In this document: positions 1 to 5,255 of the stretch, piece after piece
How the letters are laid out: each line of letters opens with the position of its first letter
How positions within the stretch are numbered: the first letter of the stretch is position 1
Assembly (NCBI GenBank): GCA_002336405.1
Contig: DDEJ01000066.1
Span: 14,347-21,227, forward strand
Source of the DNA: Rhodobacteraceae bacterium UBA1957
Lineage (GTDB): Bacteria > Pseudomonadota > Alphaproteobacteria > Rhodobacterales > Rhodobacteraceae
Length of the DNA stretch: 6,881 nt
Direction of reading: 5' to 3'
Notes under the pieces: model-generated
The model's database searches: none
The model's input: the letters and a program-made list of their open reading frames with translations, nothing else
Told to the model about the DNA's origin: nothing
Position numbers and translations under genes: made by a program

Positions 1-14
1 CTAAATAATGAACC

Positions 15-43
15 AAAACACCGATTCTCGGCCAGGTTTTTTT
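15..43 (+). terminator. Possible intrinsic terminator for a gene off the left edge
   Basis: A small hairpin (CCGA, loop TTC, TCGG at 21-31) is followed after five bases by seven T at 37-43. An alternative fold pairs AAAACACC (15-22) with GGTTTTTT (35-42) with one mismatch. The layout fits the end of a plus-strand gene lying to the left. On the minus strand the T-run is only four long, so it would stop the tRNA transcript less well. The stem is short, and no upstream gene is visible to test the idea. Confidence 0.3.
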
Positions 44-203
44 CAGTTTAATTTCATTTAAATTTATTTTAAAAAAAATATGCGATGCGAAAGTTGCAGT
101 GGTAAAAATTCTATCACTTATTAATAGTTATTTAAGCTATACATGCCAAACAGCCGCGCTCTTGACCATTTGTGGCGCCAATCGACCGGGCACTGATGAC
201 CTA

Positions 204-242
204 CAAGCTCCAGCTTGCAGTTTCAAACTCTGGATTTTGAAA
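204..242 (-). repeat. Two small inverted repeats downstream of the tRNA 3' end
   Basis: Two inverted repeats lie just past the CCA end of the minus-strand tRNA. The first is TTTCAAA (221-227) with TTTGAAA (236-242), a 7-bp AT-rich stem with an 8-base loop. The second is CAAGCT (204-209) with AGCTTG (212-217), effectively a 5-bp stem with a tetraloop. Neither is followed by a T-run in the minus direction, so they are not classical terminators. They might mark the 3' processing region of the tRNA precursor. The rest of 1-244 is AT-rich, with A- and T-tracts near 37-80, and I see no gene in it. Confidence 0.3.
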
Positions 243-244
243 GT

Positions 245-321
245 TGGTCGGGACGGCAAGATTCGAACTTGCGACCCCCTGTACCCAAAACAGGTGCGCT
301 ACCAGACTGCGCTACGCCCCG
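245..321 (-). tRNA. tRNA-Pro, anticodon UGG
   Basis: The reverse complement folds as a full 77-base tRNA. The acceptor stem pairs CGGGGCG with CGTCCCG with one G-T wobble. The D arm is GCGC...GCGC, and the anticodon stem CCTGT/ACAGG encloses loop TTTGGGT, giving anticodon TGG (proline). The T arm is GCAAG-TTCGAAT-CTTGC. The 3' end ACCA is encoded in the DNA, so the tRNA does not depend on CCA addition. UGG is the wobble-reading proline tRNA, able to read CCA and, when modified, other CCN codons. It lies 60 bases downstream of the DUF192 gene on the same strand. A weak -10-like TATAAC (371-376, minus strand) could drive it separately, without a convincing -35. Confidence 0.97.
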
Positions 322-341
322 GACCTGCAGGCTATCTAACT

Positions 342-365
342 GGCCCTTTCGGAATTGAAAAGGCC
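342..365 (-). terminator. Hairpin between the DUF192 gene and tRNA-Pro
   Basis: On the minus strand GGCCTTTTC pairs with GAAAGGGCC in a stem of about 9 bp containing one G-T wobble, with a 6-base loop. It lies 16 bases beyond the DUF192 stop codon and 20 bases before the tRNA. No T-run follows in the minus direction; on the plus strand only TGTTTGTT follows. It could be a weak terminator, an mRNA-stabilising 3' hairpin or a processing site between mRNA and tRNA. The hairpin is visible in the sequence; its role is inferred. Confidence 0.4.
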
Positions 366-381
366 TGTTTGTTATAAATCT

Positions 382-861
382 TCACGGACAGGCCCAAGCG
401 GCGCTTTTTTGTGGCAAAAGCGGTGACTGCACCTCAGACCCTGAAGTGATACCCAACTCATTGGCCAACCCGCCATTTATCTCAAGCACAGACAGTATGT
501 CCTCCCCGCCATATATGAGCGTCTCATCCAGCGGCTCGGCGCGGTGGTGGATCATCGAGACCCGCCCCGCCTTATTTATAAATATCATATCCAGAGAAAT
601 TAGGGTGTTACGCATCCAAAAGCCCACTCTCTGTGGTGCCGGATACAGAAACAACATGCCTGACTGCGCCGCGAGGTGTTCTCGGTGCATCAAACCCCGC
701 GACCGGCTGGCTTGAGTGTCAGCCACCTCAACCCGAAACGTCACAACGCCCCAGTCACCACGCAGTTTAACGATCGTATCCGCACATTGCGCACCCACAG
801 CTTGAGCCGCAAAGAATACAACAAGCACCAAACTGGCGCAAAAACTGTGAAATACTTTCAT
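382..861 (-). CDS. Exported DUF192 family protein
   Basis: The 159-residue product starts with a signal peptide: Lys2, a hydrophobic core at about 7-19, and a likely cleavage after VGA at residue 24. There is no lipobox, so a soluble periplasmic protein is expected. The rest matches the DUF192 family (PF02643): RSRGLM-x-R at 55-60, GMLF at 68-71, the hallmark FWMRNT at 81-86, LD at 90-91 and LEINGG at 126-131. The family is widespread in bacteria and its biochemical role is not established. The ATG overlaps the cold-shock stop codon (ATGA), and only a weak GAG lies 8 bases upstream, so translation is probably coupled to the preceding gene. The frame remains open upstream to 1062, but that extension would run inside the cold-shock gene and bury the signal peptide. 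Family assignment is firm; function is unknown. Confidence 0.93.
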   Translation of the reverse strand: MKVFHSFCASLVLVVFFAAQAVGAQCADTIVKLRGDWGVVTFRVEVADTQASRSRGLMHREHLAAQSGMLFLYPAPQRVGFWMRNTLISLDMIFINKAGRVSMIHHRAEPLDETLIYGGEDILSVLEINGGLANELGITSGSEVQSPLLPQKSAAWACP

Positions 862-1388
862 GTGTCGCTCGAAGCCAAGTCCCAAGCGCGGATTTCCACT
901 GCCATGCGACCACGCTTGCCGTCTATGGCTTTCACTGCCAAAGCTTCGCCCGGCGCCAGATCGGACAGGCCAGATTGACGCAAAACTTCTATGTGTAAGA
1001 AAACATCTTCTGGCCGTTTGAACACCGTCGCAAATCCAAAACCTTTTATCTTGTCGAACCATTTGACCCGTGCTGGCTCCAGAACCGCCATATTTATTAC
1101 GTCTTCTCCGATATCTTCGAAATCAGCGAGTAAGGGCAGCGCCCGCCAGTCGGGAGGCTTTATGCTGAGAATCGCAACGGCCTGCATTCCCCGGGCAGTG
1201 TCTTGCACCGAAATTTCAACCTGCGCCCCATCTGCCACCGAGCTTTGGCCAAAATTTCGCAGCACATTTGCATGCAGAAGAATATCCACTCCCCCGGTTT
1301 CGTCCACGACAAAGCCAAAGCCCTTCGCCTGATCAAACCATTTAACCACTCCCCGCATGATACGAGCAGATTCATTGTCTTGTTGCAC
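858..1388 (-). CDS. Cold-shock protein with two cold-shock domains
   Basis: The 176-residue product carries two cold-shock (OB-fold, single-strand nucleic-acid binding) domains, at about 11-77 and 105-168, joined by an acidic linker (89-96). Each begins with VKWFD and has the RNP1 motif KGFGF (22-26 and 115-119). RNP2 is VFLHI (129-133) in the second domain. In the first it is VDILLH (34-39), which lacks the usual aromatic residue. Single-domain CspA proteins are about 70 residues, so this is the double-domain form common in alphaproteobacteria, probably a cytoplasmic RNA chaperone or regulator. The start is GTG at 1388, supported by GGTGA seven bases upstream; the later ATG (codon 11) has no ribosome-binding site and sits right at the domain edge. 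The gene overlaps the DUF192 gene by four bases. Actual cold induction cannot be read from the sequence. Confidence 0.95.
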   Translation of the reverse strand: MQQDNESARIMRGVVKWFDQAKGFGFVVDETGGVDILLHANVLRNFGQSSVADGAQVEISVQDTARGMQAVAILSIKPPDWRALPLLADFEDIGEDVINMAVLEPARVKWFDKIKGFGFATVFKRPEDVFLHIEVLRQSGLSDLAPGEALAVKAIDGKRGRMAVEIRAWDLASSDT

Positions 1389-1394
1389 TTTAAT

Positions 1395-1399
1395 TCACC
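1395..1399 (-). promoter_or_regulatory. Ribosome-binding site that decides the GTG start of the cold-shock gene
   Basis: On the minus strand GGTGA lies seven bases before GTG (1388-1386). The in-frame ATG at 1358-1356 has no purine-rich stretch at a suitable distance. This favours GTG and a protein with ten extra residues before the first cold-shock domain. The stop codon TAA of a possible upstream 38-codon reading frame (1392-1390) falls between this site and the GTG. Confidence 0.55.
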
Positions 1400-1425
1400 A
1401 AAATGTTATCAACCTGAAAGTTATG

Positions 1426-1468
1426 AAAAAAATTGTTGGGCGGTGCCATTGCTGGATTGCGCCAATCC
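1426..1468 (-). promoter_or_regulatory. Possible attenuator-like structure in the cold-shock leader
   Basis: On the minus strand, a perfect hairpin (GGATTG at 1468-1463, loop GCG, CAATCC at 1459-1454) overlaps a second possible stem in which TTGGCG (1465-1460) pairs with CGCCCAA (1442-1436) with one bulged C. The second stem is followed three bases later by seven T (1432-1426), the layout of a weak intrinsic terminator. Both stems need bases 1463-1465, so they exclude each other. The site is about 40 bases upstream of the GTG. The 17-base loop of the second stem makes it weak, and the regulatory role is inferred. Confidence 0.3.
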
Positions 1469-1795
1469 GTAACCGGAATTCCAAAACAATCTATGCTATA
1501 ATTCATTTTAACCCCACTCGCCCTGCACAATATCAGGCGATGTGAAATCAGCCACCTGATTGTTGAACAGCGCATTCACGTTTTTAAGTGCAACCCCACC
1601 GAATATGGCACTATGCACAAAATCTTGTTCACGCCCCGTAAGACCAACCTTTGCCACTCATTAAATTGTCAACTATGCAAAAGTAACTGCGCCATCCCGA
1701 CACCAATTGGCAAGCATTAATTAGTCTAGGTTATGAGTGCATCACGCCAATTAATGGCTATGATGGCGAGCCAAGGCAAAATAATATCTTTTTAG

Positions 1796-2401
1796 TCATG
1801 GGTTTAAACGCGTAATTAACCACGGGTCACCTGCTAACTTTCGCGTCCATTTGAATCTATCGTGCAAACGCGCGGTACCGTCAGCCCAAAATTCAATTTC
1901 ATCTGGCGTAATGTGATAGCCCCCCCAATGGTCTGGGCGCGGGGGCGAATCACCGTAGAGGTCTGCAAATCTTTCAACCTCGCGCATCAACGACTCGCGT
2001 GACGCCAAAGGTTTTGATTGTTGTGAGGCCCAAGCGCCCAAGCGGCTTTGAAGGCCCCGGGATTGGAAATATGCGTCCGATGCTGCTTTATTGTGCCGAG
2101 TGACTTTGCCGCGAACCCGTATTTGCCGCCGCAAAGATTTCCAATGGATCACGAAAGCAGCTTTTTGTGCCTGTTCCACTTCTTGGCCCTTGGCACTGTT
2201 ATAATTGGTGTAAAAGACAAAACCATCGTCTTCAATTGCCTTGAGCAACACCACCCTTGCATTCGGCATTCCCTGCGCATCGACGGTTGATAAAGCCATT
2301 GCATTAGGATCATTTATCTCAGTCTTTTCAGCCTCAGCCAACCAGCCGCGCGCCAAAGCGAACGGGCAAGCGCCTGCAAATAATCCAGTTCTTACTGTCA
2401 T
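1796..2401 (-). CDS. pdxH: Pyridoxamine/pyridoxine 5'-phosphate oxidase
   Basis: PdxH is the FMN-dependent cytoplasmic enzyme that oxidises pyridoxamine or pyridoxine 5'-phosphate to pyridoxal 5'-phosphate, the last step of vitamin B6 synthesis and salvage. The 201-residue product matches the family's usual length. Visible signatures are N-A-R-V-V-L-L-K (47-54) and Y-T-N-Y...S-A-K-G (64-72) of the FMN site, [11 protein letters not shown] (86-96), SRLGAWAS (119-126) and the C-terminal FW...RLHDR (171-182), whose Arg178 and His180 correspond to the substrate-binding Arg197/His199 of the E. coli enzyme. It ends in RLNP, close to the usual RLxP. The ATG is preceded by GGAG at eight bases (2410-2413). 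It is divergent from fabI; its PLP product is the cofactor of the aminotransferase at 4007, but nothing shows co-regulation. Confidence 0.97.
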   Translation of the reverse strand: MTVRTGLFAGACPFALARGWLAEAEKTEINDPNAMALSTVDAQGMPNARVVLLKAIEDDGFVFYTNYNSAKGQEVEQAQKAAFVIHWKSLRRQIRVRGKVTRHNKAASDAYFQSRGLQSRLGAWASQQSKPLASRESLMREVERFADLYGDSPPRPDHWGGYHITPDEIEFWADGTARLHDRFKWTRKLAGDPWLITRLNP

Positions 2402-2486
2402 TTCACTAACTCCGGTTGTTACTTCAATAATTTACCATGACAGCTGCCCACATCCCAGCCCAACAAATTTATAAATTAGTGCGGCC

Positions 2487-2515
2487 TTGCTGATGGGCAA
2501 GCAATCGCCTAAACG
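2487..2515 (+). promoter_or_regulatory. Candidate fabI promoter in the pdxH-fabI divergent spacer
   Basis: TTGCTG (2487-2492) and TAAACG (2510-2515) are separated by 17 bases, giving a plausible sigma-70-type promoter with a start about 25 bases before the fabI ATG. The -10 is poor. An inverted repeat CTTGC/GCAAG (2486-2490 with 2497-2501) covers the -35. On the other strand, TTGCCC (2500-2495) and TAATTT (2478-2473), 16 bases apart, could serve pdxH, so the two promoters would overlap. All of this is inferred from weak consensus matches. Confidence 0.3.
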
Positions 2516-2547
2516 ATCACAGACCCGTCACCACTAAGGAATATGCA

Positions 2548-3354
2548 ATGTCTAACCAACTTATGGTCGGTAAACGTGGCCTTATCATGGGACTAGCCAA
2601 CGATAAATCAATCGCTTGGGGTATCGCTAAAGCCTGCGGTGAAGCCGGAGCAGAACTGGCTTTTGCCTATCAAGGTGAGGCGTTGAAAAAGCGGGTTGTT
2701 CCTCTGGCAGCGCAGGTGGGCAGCGATCTGGTGCTGGAATGTGATGTCGCAAATGAGGCCTCAATTGACCGGCTATTTGCTGATCTGGCGACGCAGTGGG
2801 ACAATTTGGACTTTATTGTCCATGCCATCGGGTTCTCGGACAAAAGCGAACTGCGAGGTCGCTATGTCGACACCAGCCGCAACAATTTTCTAATGACGAT
2901 GGATATATCTGTCTATTCGTTCACCGCAGTGGTGCAACGCGCGGAAAAAATGATGAAAAACGGTGGCTCTTGTCTGACGCTGACCTATTACGGCGCTGAA
3001 AAGGTAATGCCGCATTACAATGTTATGGGGGTGGCGAAAGCCGGGCTTGAAGCCTCAGTGAAATATCTTGCAGAGGATCTGGGCAAAGACGGCATTCGGG
3101 TCAACGCGATTTCCGCAGGCCCTATTAAAACGCTTGCGGCGTCAGGCATAGGCGATTTCAGGTATATCATGAAATGGAACGAGTATAATTCGCCGCTGCG
3201 CCGCAATGTTACGCAAGACGAAGTGGGCAAAGCAGCGCTGTTTCTCTTGTCTGATCTGGGGTCCGGAACAACCGGTGAAAACCTACATGTGGATGCCGGA
3301 TATCATGTCGTTGGCATGAAGGCCGTCGACGCGCCCGACATTACCAAAACTTGA
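2548..3354 (+). CDS. fabI: Enoyl-[acyl-carrier-protein] reductase (NADH), FabI
   Basis: FabI reduces trans-2-enoyl-ACP to acyl-ACP, the last step of each round of type II fatty-acid elongation, and is the target of triclosan. The 268-residue product is a short-chain dehydrogenase/reductase-fold protein of typical FabI length (E. coli 262). The nucleotide-binding start is G-L-A-N-D-K-S-I-A-W-G (15-25), followed by D66-V67 and H-A-I-G-F (92-96). The catalytic Y-x6-K is Tyr157 and Lys164 in YNVMGVAK, with Tyr147 matching E. coli Tyr146. SAGPIKTLAASGI follows at about 189-201. The start has AAGGA (2536-2540) seven bases upstream; an ATG at 2543 is out of frame. The nearest gene on the same strand is 117 bases downstream, with no strong terminator between. 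The call is firm; preference for NADH is from family knowledge. Confidence 0.97.
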   Translation: MSNQLMVGKRGLIMGLANDKSIAWGIAKACGEAGAELAFAYQGEALKKRVVPLAAQVGSDLVLECDVANEASIDRLFADLATQWDNLDFIVHAIGFSDKSELRGRYVDTSRNNFLMTMDISVYSFTAVVQRAEKMMKNGGSCLTLTYYGAEKVMPHYNVMGVAKAGLEASVKYLAEDLGKDGIRVNAISAGPIKTLAASGIGDFRYIMKWNEYNSPLRRNVTQDEVGKAALFLLSDLGSGTTGENLHVDAGYHVVGMKAVDAPDITKT

Positions 3355-3427
3355 CCACAAATCCTGTAAGTTAGGATAAAACCAGCGTACAGGCGTTAGT
3401 AATCAGCGGTCAAAAGACAACCAGTAC

Positions 3428-3457
3428 CCTGGGTAAAGCCCGGGAGATGACGGTCTC
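3428..3457 (+). promoter_or_regulatory. Hairpins just upstream of the gpt ribosome-binding site
   Basis: CCTGGG (3428-3433) pairs with CCCGGG (3439-3444) in a 6-bp stem with one T-G wobble and loop TAAAG. A second short stem, GAGA (3444-3447) with TCTC (3454-3457), shares one base with it. The gpt ribosome-binding region GAGGGGGG (3459-3466) begins two bases later. The CCC at 3439-3441 could instead pair with the G-run, which would hide the ribosome-binding site. This could be a translational switch or chance; no known riboswitch class is recognised. A further stem, ATCCT/AGGAT, lies at 3361-3377. Confidence 0.3.
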
Positions 3458-3471
3458 TGAGGGGGGATGAA

Positions 3472-3972
3472 ATGGATAGACTGCCACATGAAAAAGGCTT
3501 TCACGTCAGTTGGGATCAATTACACCGCGATTCGCGCGCTCTGGCGTGGCGGCTTGATGGCCAAGGGCCGGGTGGCGCCCCCTGGCAGGCCGTGGTGGCC
3601 ATTACGCGCGGCGGCATGGCGCCTGCGATGATCGTGGCCCGCGAATTAGATATTCGTCTGGTCGACACCATCAGCGTCAAATCCTACGACCATCAGTCGC
3701 AATCAGAACCGCGGGTAATCAAATGCCCCGATCCGGGTTTGGTCGGCGATGGAACGGGGGTTTTGGTGATCGATGATCTGGTCGATACCGGCAAAACGCT
3801 TGAGCTGGTTAAAGCCCATATGCCAAAGGCGCATATCGCCACCGTGTATGCAAAACCGATGGGGCGCGTAATGGTGGATACCTTCGTCACCGAAGTCAGC
3901 CAAGACACGTGGATTTTCTTTCCATGGGACATGGCCCTGCAATACGTCGAGCCCTATCGTGGCAAGGATTGA
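3472..3972 (+). CDS. gpt: Xanthine-guanine phosphoribosyltransferase
   Basis: The enzyme joins xanthine or guanine (and, more weakly, hypoxanthine) to PRPP, giving XMP or GMP in purine salvage. The 166-residue product resembles E. coli Gpt (152 residues) along its length. ITRGG (44-48) is the pyrophosphate-contacting loop, DT...SYDHQ lies at 65-75, and the PRPP motif is [13 protein letters not shown] (97-109). The base-binding residues of E. coli Gpt are all present: Lys128 in AKP, Trp147 and Ile148 in QDTWI, and Asp153 in PWD. Extra length comes from about seven residues at the N-terminus, a few before W38 and a few around 85-95. The start follows GAGGGGGG closely; an ATG at 3467 is out of frame. 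It appears to head a compact run with the aminotransferase and ppiD-like genes. Which purine it prefers cannot be told from the sequence. Confidence 0.95.
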   Translation: MDRLPHEKGFHVSWDQLHRDSRALAWRLDGQGPGGAPWQAVVAITRGGMAPAMIVARELDIRLVDTISVKSYDHQSQSEPRVIKCPDPGLVGDGTGVLVIDDLVDTGKTLELVKAHMPKAHIATVYAKPMGRVMVDTFVTEVSQDTWIFFPWDMALQYVEPYRGKD

Positions 3973-4007
3973 GCGCGCCAAACCACCAATATGAAGGATT
4001 AAGCGCA
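3964..4007 (+). repeat. Short direct repeat at the gpt-aminotransferase junction
   Basis: AAGGATTGAGCGCG (3964-3977, spanning the gpt stop) and AAGGATTAAGCGCA (3994-4007, containing the ribosome-binding site of the next gene) match at 12 of 14 bases, exactly 30 bases apart. The second copy supplies AAGGA, eight bases before the aminotransferase ATG. It also lies within a four-codon mini frame, ATG AAG GAT TAA (3991-4002). The spacer may have arisen by a small tandem duplication. Confidence 0.45.
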
Positions 4008-5209
4008 TGTCCATGACGCGCACAAAAGCAACGTTTGCCCCGCCGGTTATGCAGGCGCTGAGATGGCTCGACGACCATACGTTTTCACCCACACATCCGC
4101 TGATTAATGTCAGTCAGGCCGCGCCGGTTGAGCCGCCACCACAGGTCTTGCGCGCTGAAATGGCCCGCTTGGTACAAGACGAGCCCGACACACATGTATA
4201 TGGACCGGTATTAGGGCTGCCTGCGCTGCGCACCGAAATTGCCAAACGTTGGTGCACGGATTACGCTGGTGACATTGCGCCATCACACGTAGCCGTGACC
4301 GCAGGCTGCAATCAGGCCTTCGCCGCAGCCGTTGCCTGTCTGACCGATCAAGGGGACGAGATCATTCTGCCCGTCCCTTGGTATTTTAATCATAAAATGT
4401 GCCTCGATATGGCCGGGGTGACGGCGCGTGCCCTGCCAACCGATACCCAGATGCTGCCAGACCCCGCTCAGGCTGCGCATCTGATCACCCCACGCACCAA
4501 GGCGATTGCCTTGGTCAGCCCCAACAATCCCGCGGGCGTGGAATATCCTGAATCTCTCATCTCGGACTTCTTCGCCTTGGCGCAATCCCATAAAATTGCG
4601 CTGATCCTCGATGAGACGTATCGCGATTTTGACAGCCGCCCCCAGCCTCCACACCGATTGTTTCAAAACCTGAACTGGTCCGACACATTGGTGCAGTTAT
4701 ATTCATTTTCAAAAGCTTACCGCCTAACCGGACACCGGGTTGGGGCGCTTGTGGCCAGCCGATCTCGGCTTGGCGAGATTGAAAAATTTCTCGACAGCAT
4801 CGCAATCTGTGCCCCACAACTGGGGCAGCATGCAGCGCTTTGGGCGATGCAGAACCTACGCGACTGGCTGGCGGCAGAGCGATTGGAGATACTTGATCGG
4901 CGGCGGGCAATTTCGCAGGGTTTTAACACCCTAAAGCCTGAGGGCTGGCAATTGCTGGGACTTGGCGCTTATTTCGCCTATTTCCGGCACCCTTTCGCAT
5001 TGCCCTCAGATCAATTGGCGCAGCGTATGGTGCGCGATATCGGGGTATTGGCCTTGCCTGGCACAATGTTCACACCACCCGGTGACCCGCGCGGGGAGAC
5101 TGAAATCCGGGTCGCCTTTGCAAATATTGACAAAACTGAGATCGAAAATCTCTTCACCCGACTGCAGAGCCTGCGCTTGTCGCTTGCTCAGCCCGTCTCA
5201 GACGCGTAA
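4007..5209 (+). CDS. Class I/II aminotransferase (PLP-dependent), substrate unknown
   Basis: The 400-residue product is a fold-type I PLP enzyme of the aspartate aminotransferase superfamily (COG0436-like), expected to move an amino group between an amino acid and a 2-oxo acid in the cytoplasm. Visible sites: YGPVLGLPALR at about 65-75, TAGCNQA (98-104) for phosphate binding, the stacking aromatic in PWYF (Tyr126), SPNNPAG (171-177) with Asn174, LDETY (201-205) with Asp202 and Tyr205, SFSK with the PLP lysine Lys236, Arg244 eight residues later, and Arg368 in EIRVAF for the substrate carboxylate. All key residues are intact. AAGGA lies eight bases before the ATG; a second ATG (codon 3) is a possible alternative. 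It is 34 bases after gpt and 46 before the ppiD-like gene, so probably in the same operon. The substrate cannot be named from motifs alone. Confidence 0.93.
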   Translation: MSMTRTKATFAPPVMQALRWLDDHTFSPTHPLINVSQAAPVEPPPQVLRAEMARLVQDEPDTHVYGPVLGLPALRTEIAKRWCTDYAGDIAPSHVAVTAGCNQAFAAAVACLTDQGDEIILPVPWYFNHKMCLDMAGVTARALPTDTQMLPDPAQAAHLITPRTKAIALVSPNNPAGVEYPESLISDFFALAQSHKIALILDETYRDFDSRPQPPHRLFQNLNWSDTLVQLYSFSKAYRLTGHRVGALVASRSRLGEIEKFLDSIAICAPQLGQHAALWAMQNLRDWLAAERLEILDRRRAISQGFNTLKPEGWQLLGLGAYFAYFRHPFALPSDQLAQRMVRDIGVLALPGTMFTPPGDPRGETEIRVAFANIDKTEIENLFTRLQSLRLSLAQPVSDA

Positions 5210-5255
5210 ACAGCGTCAAAGCGGCACCCAAACCGACAGATCTCAAGGAGGCATT

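Larger units (their letters stand above)
1389..1795 (-). other. Non-coding stretch between pdxH and the cold-shock gene
   Basis: These roughly 400 bases hold no convincing gene. Next to the pdxH stop they contain several GCCA/TGGC repeats that form competing short stems (for example TGGCT 1755-1759 with AGCCA 1769-1773, and CGCCA 1745-1749 with TGGCG 1764-1768) and a palindrome CCAATTGG at 1703-1710. Near the cold-shock gene lie an inverted repeat, a T-run and a short reading frame (1390-1506, minus) that may belong to the mRNA leader. I found no promoter with both a good -35 and a good -10. Long structured 5' leaders are typical of bacterial cold-shock mRNAs, so part of this is probably transcribed; that is inference. 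Confidence 0.5.

Noticed and set aside
99..377. A 92-codon plus-strand reading frame
   Set aside because: Its middle is simply the antisense translation of tRNA-Pro (the [19 protein letters not shown] peptide is a familiar false protein opposite tRNA genes), and it has no ribosome-binding site or domain.
862..1062. N-terminal extension of the DUF192 protein to 226 residues
   Set aside because: It would lie wholly inside the cold-shock gene and place the signal peptide 67 residues inside the protein; the ATG at 861 gives a normal signal peptide and a normal family length.
1356..1388. ATG at 1358 as the start of the cold-shock protein
   Set aside because: It has no ribosome-binding site, whereas GTG at 1388 has GGTGA at seven bases. 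It remains possible because the first domain starts right at the ATG.
1667..1672. A perfect TTGACA on the minus strand as a -35 box
   Set aside because: No acceptable -10 hexamer follows at 16-19 bases, so I do not call a promoter.
2048..2474. Plus-strand reading frames over pdxH
   Set aside because: They are antisense to a clear pdxH gene, lack recognisable domains and have no convincing ribosome-binding sites.
3361..3377. ATCCT/AGGAT stem after fabI as a terminator
   Set aside because: The stem is 5 bp and AT-rich and is followed by A rather than T on the plus strand; it may be chance.
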